DNA from: Actinomadura atramentaria DSM 43919
Lineage (GTDB): Bacteria; Actinomycetota; Actinomycetes; Streptosporangiales; Streptosporangiaceae
Length of the DNA stretch: 64,000 nucleotides
Direction of reading: 5' to 3'
Assembly: GCF_000381885.1 (NCBI RefSeq)
Contig: NZ_KB907216.1
Location: forward strand, 62,001-126,000
The notes beneath the pieces were generated by a model, which made no database searches, was not told the DNA's origin, and was given only the letters and a program-made list of their open reading frames with translations. This document shows, piece after piece, positions 14,156 through 22,330 of the stretch. Each line of letters starts with the position of its first letter. The first letter of the stretch is position 1. A program made the translations under genes and the position numbers.

Positions 14156-17149
14156 ATGCTCGTCGCCCACGCCGCCTGGCACGGCGGCGCGCTGTGCCTG
14201 TGGGCGGAACGCACCGGCCCGCCCGATCCGGCGGACGGCGACGTCCATCCGTTCGCCTCGCGGAACTTCCGGGGGACGTCCTACGAACCGCTCGTCGGCG
14301 GTGCGCCGCGCGTCACGCTCGCGCTGGCGCTCCCGACGCTCGACGGGCTGCCGCTGCCGTCGCCCGAGTTGGGCCCGCGCCCGCACGACGGCGCGCCGGA
14401 ACTCACCGCGTGGCGGGTGCCCGCGCTCGTCCTCGACCCGTTCGCGGCGATGGCACTGCTGTCGGCCGCCGAGGACGCGGGCGATGTCGTGCCGGGCTCG
14501 GACCTGCGGTACCTGTGCGTCCTCGCCGAGGAGGCGCGGTGGCTCGCGGCGCGGGGCCGCGTGCTGCCCGCTCTCGTCCGCGAGGACGGCGACCTCGCGG
14601 CCCGCTGGCGGCCCGTGCTGGACGACGCGGCGCGGCTGCGCGGCCTGGTCCGCGCGATGCCGGACGCGTGCCGCGCGGCGGATGGCGGACGCCCCGCCGC
14701 GGACGTGCTGCGCGAGGCGCTGGACGGGCTGACCGACACGGCGGTGCGCGGCACGGTCCCGCATCCGCTGCTCCCGGAGCGGACCGGCCGCGCCCCCGAC
14801 CGGCTGCCGCTCCCCGAACGCTGGGTCGCCGCGCTCACCGGCCCGGACTCGTCGGTCGCCCGTGAGCCCGGCGACGACGCCGACGATCTGGCCGCCGAGC
14901 TGGACGCGTGGGCGGTCGCGGCGCGCCGCCCGTCCGGCCCGCTCGGCGTCTGCTTCCGGCTGGTCGAGCCCGGCGCGGAGGAGTACACCGAGGGCGAGCA
15001 GCCCGCGAAAGCCTGGCGCGTGGAGTTCGCGCTGCGCAGCGCCGCGGACCCGAGCCTGTACGTGCCCGCCGCGCTGGTGTGGGCGGGTGAGGCCGCGTCG
15101 GTCGCGGGAGCGGCGGAAGCGCTGACGACAGGGCTCGGCCGGGCACTGCGGCTGTTCCCCGAGCTGGCCCCGGCCCTGGACGATCCCGAGCCGGAAGGAC
15201 TGCCGCTGGACACGGCGGGTGCGTTCCGGTTCCTGCGCCGGACCGCGCCGGTGCTGCGCGCGGCCGGGTTCGGCGTCCTGCTTCCGACGTGGGCGGGACG
15301 GGCCAGGCTCGGCCTGAAGCTCACCGCCCGCACCGAGCAGGACGAGCCGGGCGCGGCCGCGTCCTCCGGCTTCGATCTGGCGGGCATGGTCGACTTCCGC
15401 TGGGACCTCGCCGTCGGGGACGACACGGTGGACGAGGACGAACTGGCCGAGCTGGCGCGCCTCAAGGCCCCGCTCGTCCGGTTGCGCGGCCAGTGGGTCG
15501 AACTCGACGAGGAACAGCTCGAAGCGGCGCTGGACTTCCTGCGCCGCCCGCGCACCGGGCGTATGACGGCGGCCGAGGCGATGCGCGCGGTCGTCCACGC
15601 GGGCGACGACGCGCTGCCGCTGGCCGACGTCGACGCGGACGGCGCGTTCGGCGACCTGCTGTCGGGCGCGGCCGACCGCAGGCTCGAACCGATGGCGACG
15701 CCGCCGGGCTTCAACGGCGTGCTCCGGCCGTTCCAGGAGCGCGGCCTGGCCTGGCTGACGTTCCTGACGAACATCGGGATCGGCGGCATCCTCGCCGACT
15801 CGATGGGCCTGGGGAAGACCGCGCAGACCCTGGCGCTGCTGGCGGCCGAGCGCGCGGACGGACGGCGGCCGCCGCCGACGCTGCTCGTCGGCCCGATGTC
15901 GCTCGTCGGGAACTGGCAGCGGGAGGCCGCGAAGTTCACGCCGAAGCTCCGTGTGTACGTCCACCACGGCACCGGGCGGCGGCGCGGCGCGGACCTGGTC
16001 GAGACGGCGGGCGCGGCGGACCTGGTCCTCACGACCTACGGCACGGCGGCCCGCGACGCCGACGCGCTCGCCGCCGTCGAGTGGCACCGCGTCGTGTGCG
16101 ACGAGGCGCAGGCGTTGAAGAACGGCGGGACGCGGCAGGCGCGGGCTGTGCGGGGCATTCCCGCGCGGACTCGGCTGGCGCTGACCGGGACGCCCGTCGA
16201 GAACCACCTGACCGAACTCTGGTCGATCATGGAGTTCGCGAACCCCGGGCTGCTCGGGCCGCGCGCCGTGTTCCGGCAGCGGTTCGCGGTGCCGGTCGAG
16301 CGCGACGGCGACGAGCGGGCGGCGGCCGCGCTGCGGCGCGCCACGCAGCCGTTCATCCTGCGGCGCCTCAAGACCGACGCCTCGATCATCTCGGACCTGC
16401 CGGACAAGCAGGAGATCAAGGTCTACTGCAACCTCACGGCCGAGCAGGCGTCGTTGTACCGGGCCACGCTGGACGACATGCTGGCGCAGATCGCCGAGAG
16501 CGACGAGAAGCGGCGGCGCGGGCTCGTCCTGGCGACGATGGCGAAGCTCAAGCAGGTGTGCAACCACCCGGCCCACCTGCTCAAGGACGGCTCGCGGCTG
16601 CCCGGCCGGTCCGGGAAGCTGGAGCGGCTGGAGGAGATCTGCTCCGAGGTCCTGGAACAGGGCGAGAAGGCGCTGGTCTTCACCCAGTACGCCGAGTTCG
16701 GGTCGATGCTGCGGCCCTATCTGGCGGCGCGGCTGGAGCGTCCCGTGCTGTGGCTGCACGGCGGGACGTCGCGTGAGGACCGCGACGACCTCGTCCGGCG
16801 GTTCCAGGAGGACACCGAGCCCGCCGTGTTCCTGCTGTCGCTGAAGGCGGCCGGAACGGGTCTGACGCTGACCGCCGCGAACCACGTCGTCCACGTGGAC
16901 CGCTGGTGGAACCCGGCCGTGGAGGACCAGGCGACGGATCGCGCGTTCCGCATCGGGCAGACCCGCAACGTGCAGGTGCGCAAGTTCGTGTGCGTGGGGA
17001 CGCTCGAAGAGCGCATCGACGACATGATCGAACGCAAGAAGTCGCTCGCCGAATCCATCGTCGGGAGCGGCGAGGACTGGCTGGCGGACCTGTCCGTCGC
17101 CGAACTGCGCGACGTGCTGCGGCTGTCGCCCGAGGCGGTGAGCGGCTGA
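14156..17149 (+). CDS. SNF2-family DEAD/DEAH-box helicase
   Basis: 997 residues. The N-terminal half (about 1-500) is the bacterial SNF2-associated region (DUF3670-type). The motor follows: Walker A in DSMGLGKT (near residue 548), a DEAQ box (near 648), TGTPVENHLTELWS, and the helicase C lobe with HGGTSREDRDDLV, LSLKAAGTGLTLT and the final QATDRAFRIGQT arginine-finger motif. It should be an ATP-driven DNA translocase that remodels protein-DNA complexes. The start has GGGGAAG upstream. It overlaps the SWIM-protein gene by ATGA, a pairing that recurs in actinobacteria, so the two probably act together in DNA repair or transcription recycling. Confidence 0.9.
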   Translation: MLVAHAAWHGGALCLWAERTGPPDPADGDVHPFASRNFRGTSYEPLVGGAPRVTLALALPTLDGLPLPSPELGPRPHDGAPELTAWRVPALVLDPFAAMALLSAAEDAGDVVPGSDLRYLCVLAEEARWLAARGRVLPALVREDGDLAARWRPVLDDAARLRGLVRAMPDACRAADGGRPAADVLREALDGLTDTAVRGTVPHPLLPERTGRAPDRLPLPERWVAALTGPDSSVAREPGDDADDLAAELDAWAVAARRPSGPLGVCFRLVEPGAEEYTEGEQPAKAWRVEFALRSAADPSLYVPAALVWAGEAASVAGAAEALTTGLGRALRLFPELAPALDDPEPEGLPLDTAGAFRFLRRTAPVLRAAGFGVLLPTWAGRARLGLKLTARTEQDEPGAAASSGFDLAGMVDFRWDLAVGDDTVDEDELAELARLKAPLVRLRGQWVELDEEQLEAALDFLRRPRTGRMTAAEAMRAVVHAGDDALPLADVDADGAFGDLLSGAADRRLEPMATPPGFNGVLRPFQERGLAWLTFLTNIGIGGILADSMGLGKTAQTLALLAAERADGRRPPPTLLVGPMSLVGNWQREAAKFTPKLRVYVHHGTGRRRGADLVETAGAADLVLTTYGTAARDADALAAVEWHRVVCDEAQALKNGGTRQARAVRGIPARTRLALTGTPVENHLTELWSIMEFANPGLLGPRAVFRQRFAVPVERDGDERAAAALRRATQPFILRRLKTDASIISDLPDKQEIKVYCNLTAEQASLYRATLDDMLAQIAESDEKRRRGLVLATMAKLKQVCNHPAHLLKDGSRLPGRSGKLERLEEICSEVLEQGEKALVFTQYAEFGSMLRPYLAARLERPVLWLHGGTSREDRDDLVRRFQEDTEPAVFLLSLKAAGTGLTLTAANHVVHVDRWWNPAVEDQATDRAFRIGQTRNVQVRKFVCVGTLEERIDDMIERKKSLAESIVGSGEDWLADLSVAELRDVLRLSPEAVSG

Positions 17150-17907
17150 TGACGGTCGGGGTCGGGGAGCGGTGGTGGTCGCGGCGGCTCGTCCGGCTCG
17201 TCGGGGCGTTCGCGGACGCCGGGCGGCTGGAGCGCGGCGCGGCGTGCGCGCGCGAGGGCCGCGTGCGGGACCTGCGCGTGACGCCGTACGAGGTGACGGC
17301 GCGGGTGCGCGGCGCGGAGGACGAGCACCAGGTAGCCCTCGGGATCGACGCCGTCGATGACGACACCTGGGCGCGGATCACGGCGCTGCTCGCGTCCCGG
17401 CCCGTGCCGCGCGCGCGTCTGCTGGCGGGGGACGTACCGCCGGAGATCGAGCTGGTGTTCGCCGAGGCCGGCCGTCCGCTGTTCCCGATGACGGCGGACG
17501 ATCTGCGGTTCTTCTGCGACTGCGCGGACTGGGGCGAGCCGTGCGAGCACGCGGCGGCGGCGCTGGACGCGCTCGGGGCGGCGTTCGACGACGATCCGTT
17601 CCTTGTCCTGGAGTGGAACGGGCGCGGGCGGGACGAGTTGCTGGCCGTCCTGCGCCGGCTGCCGCCGCCGGACGTCCCGGCGGACGACGCGGACGGAGAC
17701 GGCGCCCCGTTGGACCCCGGCGCGTTCTGGACGGCCCCGCTCGGGCTCGCGGCGCTCCGGGACCGCCCGGCCGCTCCCCCGGCCCCGCCGGACCTCGTGC
17801 TGCGCGTCGCGACGCCGCCGCCGGTGAAGGTCCGCCGCCGTGCCCTGACGGACGTGCTAGCGCCCGCCTACGACGCGCTCGCCGCCTCGGCCGAGCAACC
17901 GGAATGA
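17149..17907 (+). CDS. SWIM zinc-finger protein, partner of the SNF2 helicase
   Basis: 252 residues. The central FFCDCADWGEPCEH gives a SWIM-type CxCx(6)CxH zinc site (C123, C125, C132, H134), which usually binds DNA or protein. The N-terminal part is a small beta-rich domain (VTPYEVTARVRGAEDEHQV), and the C-terminal third is Pro-rich. The ATG overlaps the helicase stop codon, so translation is coupled and a roughly equal ratio with the helicase is likely. SWIM proteins next to SNF2 motors are thought to guide or bind the motor; that role is inferred. Confidence 0.85.
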   Translation: MTVGVGERWWSRRLVRLVGAFADAGRLERGAACAREGRVRDLRVTPYEVTARVRGAEDEHQVALGIDAVDDDTWARITALLASRPVPRARLLAGDVPPEIELVFAEAGRPLFPMTADDLRFFCDCADWGEPCEHAAAALDALGAAFDDDPFLVLEWNGRGRDELLAVLRRLPPPDVPADDADGDGAPLDPGAFWTAPLGLAALRDRPAAPPAPPDLVLRVATPPPVKVRRRALTDVLAPAYDALAASAEQPE

Positions 17908-17961
17908 GCCGCCTCGGGACCGGCTCGCCGGTGAGCCGCACAGTCTGGCCCGTTTGATCCG

Positions 17962-18804
17962 TCAGCCGTAGTGCATGCCGGTGCAGCCGACTTCACCGGC
18001 GATCGTCGCGCACACGCCGAGCAGCCCGACGATCTCGGCGTAGTCCGGGGTCGTGAACTCGGTGGCGCGCGGGCCGGTGCGGCGGACGCCGGGAATGACC
18101 GCGCAGGACTTGGCCGTCGCCGTGGAGTTCCACGTGATCGCCAGCGTGTACGGGGCCGCGACGTCGTGGCGACGCCACGAACCCGGGTCGCGCAGGGCCG
18201 CGAGCGCGGTGTCGTAGATCATCCGCTGGGCTCGGGCGGGCGGGATCACCCGCGCCGCGTACCGATCGCGGCCCTCCTTGACGGCGACGACGGGCACGTC
18301 CCCGAGGACGCCGCGGGCTTCGACGCACGCGGCCGCGTCGCCTGCCACAAGCGCGACGGGAACGCCGAGGGACGCCGCGTAGCCCGCCATCAGGCGGATC
18401 TCCCCCGCGATCTCGCCGTTGAGGTGGACGTCGATGATCTCGCGGCCCATCCACGTGTGATTGAGCACGCCGTCCTCCACCCCCGCCCGCGCGTGATAGC
18501 CGACGTACAGCGCGGCGTCGAACGACGCGTCGAGGCCGTCTGCCATCCGCATCGGCCGGTAGGGACCACGCACGAGGACGCAGCGCTCGTCGATGAGGTC
18601 GGCGCGCAGGTTGCGGCCCTGGCCGTGCGCGTCCGCGACGACGACCTCGTCCGCGCCCGCGTCGAACGCGGCGCGGACGGCGGCGTTCGCGTCGCCGGTC
18701 ATGAGCTCGCAGCCGCGCTCGTAGCCCCGGCCGCCCGCCCGCATCTCCTGCGGATCGGTGAGGCCGGAGACGCCCTCCATGTCCACCGAGACGAAGACCT
18801 TCAT
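17962..18804 (-). CDS. M55-family D-aminopeptidase (DppA-like)
   Basis: 280 residues beginning MKVFVSVDMEGVSG, the DppA N-terminus with the metal-binding Asp and Glu. Further conserved elements are VADAHGQG, VGYHARAG and LNHTWMG, which supply the zinc-ligand histidines. DppA of Bacillus is a self-compartmentalising decameric zinc peptidase that releases D-alanine from D-Ala peptides. An in-frame ATG at 18816 has a better GGGG site, so the true start may be four codons earlier. It is convergent with the SWIM gene and divergent from the XRE gene. Confidence 0.85.
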   Translation of the reverse strand: MKVFVSVDMEGVSGLTDPQEMRAGGRGYERGCELMTGDANAAVRAAFDAGADEVVVADAHGQGRNLRADLIDERCVLVRGPYRPMRMADGLDASFDAALYVGYHARAGVEDGVLNHTWMGREIIDVHLNGEIAGEIRLMAGYAASLGVPVALVAGDAAACVEARGVLGDVPVVAVKEGRDRYAARVIPPARAQRMIYDTALAALRDPGSWRRHDVAAPYTLAITWNSTATAKSCAVIPGVRRTGPRATEFTTPDYAEIVGLLGVCATIAGEVGCTGMHYG

Positions 18805-18871
18805 GATCGTCAGCATGCCCCGGCCGCGCGGGGCGGGCGTCAGCCGGGTCATCGACGTTGCAACTGTTCGA

Positions 18872-18900
18872 TCGAATGTAGTAGAAGTACTATCAATCGA
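18872..18900. promoter_or_regulatory. Dyad-symmetric site upstream of XRE regulator
   Basis: TAGTA-GAAG-TACTA (18879-18892) is a perfect inverted repeat, flanked on both sides by TCGA (18872-18875 and 18897-18900), in an AT-rich patch between the divergent aminopeptidase and XRE genes. XRE regulators often bind such dyads to repress their own operon. The identity of the binder is inferred. Confidence 0.45.
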
Positions 18901-18967
18901 CGTAAGCTTGCGACGGACGGGATGAGATGGACCGAACCAGAGTTCCAGGCCGAGGGCACTGACCCCA

Positions 18968-19225
18968 GTGCCGAAGGAGAACGACAAGGAGCGGGTCCAC
19001 AACCGCATCGCGGTGCTGCGGGCCGAGCGGGGCGTCTCGCGGAGGGACCTCGCGCAGGCGCTCGGCGTCCACTACCAGACCGTCGGCTACCTCGAACGCG
19101 GCGAGTACAGCCCGAGCCTCCACCTCGCGCTGAACATCGCCGCCTACTTCGAGGTGCCGGTCGAGGTCATCTTCGCGCTGGAGCCGTTCCCCCGGCTCGG
19201 CGCAACGCGAACGGAGCGACCATGA
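18968..19225 (+). CDS. XRE-family transcriptional regulator (small HTH protein)
   Basis: 85 residues, essentially one HTH_3 domain: RIAVLRAERGVSRRDLAQALGVHYQTVGYLERGEYSPSLH split over residues 13-50, followed by ALNIAAYFEVPVEVIF. It lacks an effector domain, like the YozG/ImmR-type mini-repressors. The GTG start is the only usable one, and no good ribosome site is seen. Its stop overlaps the next gene, a membrane protein, by ATGA. A small XRE regulator paired with a two- or four-helix membrane protein is a common bacterial arrangement in which the pair is autoregulated. Confidence 0.85.
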   Translation: MPKENDKERVHNRIAVLRAERGVSRRDLAQALGVHYQTVGYLERGEYSPSLHLALNIAAYFEVPVEVIFALEPFPRLGATRTERP

Positions 19226-19794
19226 ACGGAGCCGTCATGAGCGACGACCGGAGGGCCGAGCGCCGTGCCGCGCGGGCACGGGCGATCACCGAGGCCGAGG
19301 TCCACCCGCGCTGGGCCGACCGGCGGGCGCGCCGCGCCCTCGTCGGCGGCGCGGCGGCCGCGCTCGCGCTGCCGTGGGCGGCGACGGTCGTCTGCTGGTT
19401 CCTCGCGCCGAGCACGACCGCGATGGTGACGACGTTCGTCCTCTGCGGGCTGTGCGCCGCCGCCTGGATTCCGATCGGCTCGCAGATCGTCACGATGACG
19501 CGCGGCGCGGCCGGGGCCGTCCCCGAAGAGTTCCTCGACGAACGGCAGCGCACGGAGCTGCTGCGCGCCCGCACGGTCGCGCACCGGGCGACGCTGACGC
19601 TGCTCCTCCTCACCGGGCTGATCGTGCAGCTCGCACTGCCGCACGACGCCATGACGCCCGAGGTGCCCGCCGCGGCCGTCGCGGTGCTGTTCGTGGCGCT
19701 GCTCGCCACCGTGGTCGCGCTGCCCGCGCTCGCCGCCGGCTGGAACATGCCCGACCCGCCGCCGGACGACGACGCAGACAGCGGCTCGCGCTAG
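19222..19794 (+). CDS. Four-helix membrane protein, partner of the XRE regulator
   Basis: 190 residues with a charged N-terminus (about 30 residues) and four hydrophobic segments at about 40-60, 66-86, 118-138 and 146-168. A cytoplasmic loop of roughly 30 residues lies between the second and third. GGAG precedes the ATG at 19222; a second ATG at 19237 also has GGAG. The function is unknown. The 4-bp overlap with the XRE gene makes it a functional partner, perhaps modulating the regulator or being its main target. Confidence 0.7.
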   Translation: MNGAVMSDDRRAERRAARARAITEAEVHPRWADRRARRALVGGAAAALALPWAATVVCWFLAPSTTAMVTTFVLCGLCAAAWIPIGSQIVTMTRGAAGAVPEEFLDERQRTELLRARTVAHRATLTLLLLTGLIVQLALPHDAMTPEVPAAAVAVLFVALLATVVALPALAAGWNMPDPPPDDDADSGSR

Positions 19795-19814
19795 GCCGAA
19801 CCGCCCCGGCGTCG

Positions 19815-21347
19815 TCAGACGCCGGGGGGTTTCTCGCCCATCCCCCAGCCCGCGTTCAGGTGCTCGCGGATCGGCTCGAACTCCCGCAGCGTCGTGAACT
19901 CGTCCTTCTGGATGCCGTTGGTCCCCGAGACGTGCAGGCCGAGGACCCCGGCGAGCACCCCGGCGGCGATCATGAAGACGCCGCCCCAGCCCAGGCCCGA
20001 CGCGATCAGCAGCACCGCGAGGGCGAACAGCACGACCGCGCCGCCGCAACCGAGGCCGAGCGAGGTCCGCTGCGTCGTCTGGTGCCGCGCGCGGCACGCC
20101 GCGCAGCGCGGCACCTCCAGGAACTTCTTCTGCCACGTCGTCCGCGTGCCGTTCGCGATCCGCGTCCGCTGGACGTTGGAATGCATTCCCTGCTTGTGGA
20201 CGCTCTCCGCGTCGAACGGGTTCTGCTTGCAGAACCAGCAGGTGGCGTACATCAGGTTGTTCTCGACGGTGACCAGGTTCTCCTGGATGCGCGTCCGCGT
20301 CGTGTCGGTCGCGGCGCTGCCCAGGGCGCGGCGAAGCAGCCGCACGCCCGACGGGTAGTCCTTGGTCTCGTTGACGTGGGTGACGACGCACCGCATCGCG
20401 CTCCCCGCGACGTCGTCGCGGGCGCCCTGCAGCAGCGGATGGTCGCCCGGCAGCAGTTCCGCGAGTCCGCCGAGGACCGGTTCGGCCTGGTCGAGCAGGC
20501 GTTCGGCCTCGGCCGAGCCGCGCGCCGGATCGGCCTGGGCGGCGCGGAGCGCGCCTTCGGCGAGGCTGCGGACCAGGGCGGTGTCGGGCGCGACGGCGGT
20601 GCGCACGGCCTCGTCCACGGCCGCCGTGTCGAAGCCGCTGCGCCGGGCGAACCCGATGTAGACCGACGCGGCGCGCCGGTTGCCCGCGCGGGCGCTCTCC
20701 GCCGCGAGGCGCGCGTTGATCGACAGCAGCGCGGGCGGCAGCGCGCGGCGCAGGTCGGCCGCCGTGACGGCCGACAGACGGGGATCGCCGAGGTCCTGGA
20801 TGCGCCCGTCCAGCAGCGGCCAGAACGTCTCCTCCGACATCAGTTGGCGCCAGCGCTCGTACGCCGTCGCCCACAGGCGCTGGTGGTCGTCGCCGAGGTC
20901 GCGGGCGTCGAGCGCGCGGGCGTGCGCGAGGACGGCCCGGTTGTGGACGGCGACGGCGCGGGCGCGGCCGCCGTCCGCGCGTCGCCACACCTCGTCGGCG
21001 GCGGCGCGGTCGCCGCGGCGCAGCGCGTCCAGGGCCTCGTCGCGCCCGCTGCGGTCCATCGGCCAGAACCAGAAGAACTCGTCCTCCAGGCGGCGGACCG
21101 GGTCGCGCAGCCGCTGCAGGGCCTCCTCGACGGCGGCGGCGTCGGGCGGCTCGGGCAGCGGCAGCAGCGGCGACCCCGACTCGGCGGCGGTGCCGAGCCT
21201 GGCCTTGACGCGCTGCTGCTCGGAGTGGCGGCGGATGTCGCGGGCGGTGGCGTCCACGGCCAGCCCGGTCACGCGGAACGCGTTCTCCCGGTACAGGTCG
21301 GGGCCCGCTTCGGCGAAGAACGCGCCCGCTTCGGCGTCCGTGCTCAC
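19815..21347 (-). CDS. J-like membrane protein with zinc site, part of Hsp70 module
   Basis: 510 residues. The N-terminus (NAFRVTGLAVDATARDIRR, about residues 22-40, then RLRDPVRRLEDEFFWFW near 80-95) resembles a degenerate J domain but has no HPD tripeptide. A long alpha-helical middle, probably TPR-like, spans about 100-350. Two CxxC pairs (C370/C373 in CWFC, C415/C418 in CAAC) form a zinc-ribbon-like site, followed by two membrane helices (430-471) and a 40-residue tail. It is the last gene of a four-gene unit and overlaps the OmpA-like gene by 4 bp. It probably recruits the neighbouring Hsp70 to the membrane; that is an inference. Confidence 0.65.
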   Translation of the reverse strand: MSTDAEAGAFFAEAGPDLYRENAFRVTGLAVDATARDIRRHSEQQRVKARLGTAAESGSPLLPLPEPPDAAAVEEALQRLRDPVRRLEDEFFWFWPMDRSGRDEALDALRRGDRAAADEVWRRADGGRARAVAVHNRAVLAHARALDARDLGDDHQRLWATAYERWRQLMSEETFWPLLDGRIQDLGDPRLSAVTAADLRRALPPALLSINARLAAESARAGNRRAASVYIGFARRSGFDTAAVDEAVRTAVAPDTALVRSLAEGALRAAQADPARGSAEAERLLDQAEPVLGGLAELLPGDHPLLQGARDDVAGSAMRCVVTHVNETKDYPSGVRLLRRALGSAATDTTRTRIQENLVTVENNLMYATCWFCKQNPFDAESVHKQGMHSNVQRTRIANGTRTTWQKKFLEVPRCAACRARHQTTQRTSLGLGCGGAVVLFALAVLLIASGLGWGGVFMIAAGVLAGVLGLHVSGTNGIQKDEFTTLREFEPIREHLNAGWGMGEKPPGV

Positions 21348-22330
21348 GATCCTCCCGCCTCGGCGTCGCGCGGCGTGATCCGCAGCGTGACCGTCCGGTT
21401 CCTCTCCTGCCCGGCGCCGCCCCGGTGCGGGCGGCGGTCCCCGCCGAGCGTGGCCACGGCGAACCGCTCGGTCGGCATCCGCGACGCGCGGCGCAGCGCC
21501 TCCCGGACCACGCCCGCGCGGACCGTGCCGAGGTCGGCGTTCTCCGCGTAGCCGCCGCCGTCGCCGTCGGTGTGGCCGATGATCAGGACGGTGATCCGGT
21601 CGCCGTACGGGCGCAGCCGCACGCCGAGCGCGTTCAGCGCGGCGCGGCCCCGTTCCGTCAGCGCGCCGCCGTCGCGGAACAGGCCGCGCCGGAACGTCAC
21701 CGACAGCTCGCCGGGGTCGCGTTCGACCTGGACGCCGGGGACGCGCAGGTCGATGCGGTCCAGGACGCCGTCAGCGCCGGGTGCGCGGGGCGCGCGCGGC
21801 GTCGCGGTGACCGGGTAATAGTCGATGATCGGCTTGGGCGACGAGTCGAGGGCCCACCGGCCGACGAGCACGCCGACCGCCAGGACCACGACGGTCCCCG
21901 CCGCGACGGTGCGCCAGCCGGGCCGGAACGCGCGGACGCGCCCGCGCCGCAGCCGCGCGACGCGCCGCCGCCCGGCGGCGAACCGGTCGTCGCCGGGCGC
22001 GAGGCGCTCGGCGGCGGACCAGAGCCGGTCGGCCTCGTCCAGGTCGCCGCACTGCGCGTGGACGCGCGCGAGCAGGTCCAGGACGGGCGCGGTGCGCTCG
22101 TCCTCGCCGAACGCGCGGTCGAGCAGGTCGCGGGCCTCGGTGTACCGGCCGCCGCGGGCCAGCCGGACGGCCTGCGCGAAGGCGACCTCCTGGACGGCGA
22201 CGCGCAGTTCGGACCCGGCGCCGCCGGACTCCGGCCCCGGACGGGCGGGCTCCGGCTCCAGCGGTCCGTCCCAGACCGGTCCAGCGCCCAGCACCGGACC
22301 GCGCAGCGGGTTCCCGAGCGGCCCGCTCAT
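21344..22330 (-). CDS. TPR - transmembrane - OmpA-like peptidoglycan-binding protein
   Basis: 328 residues. Residues 45-120 hold TPR-like helices (FAQAVRLARGGRYTEARDLL, DLDEADRLWSAAERL). One membrane helix lies at 141-161 after an Arg-rich cytoplasmic stretch. The exterior part (200-320) is an OmpA/MotB C-terminal domain with IIGHTDGDGGG, a following NADLGTVRA segment and NRTVTLRI at the end. Such domains bind diaminopimelate-containing peptidoglycan. The topology would link a cytoplasmic TPR platform to the cell wall. It is coupled on both sides by 4-bp overlaps to the Hsp70 and J-like genes. Confidence 0.8.
   Translation of the reverse strand: MSGPLGNPLRGPVLGAGPVWDGPLEPEPARPGPESGGAGSELRVAVQEVAFAQAVRLARGGRYTEARDLLDRAFGEDERTAPVLDLLARVHAQCGDLDEADRLWSAAERLAPGDDRFAAGRRRVARLRRGRVRAFRPGWRTVAAGTVVVLAVGVLVGRWALDSSPKPIIDYYPVTATPRAPRAPGADGVLDRIDLRVPGVQVERDPGELSVTFRRGLFRDGGALTERGRAALNALGVRLRPYGDRITVLIIGHTDGDGGGYAENADLGTVRAGVVREALRRASRMPTERFAVATLGGDRRPHRGGAGQERNRTVTLRITPRDAEAGGS

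Noticed and set aside
14018..16894. A 958-codon minus-strand open frame opposite the SNF2 helicase
   Set aside because: It has no recognisable domain, and the opposite strand has full helicase motifs.
18921..18930. ATG codons at 18922 and 18927 as the XRE start
   Set aside because: They are in other frames; only the GTG at 18968 gives the HTH protein.
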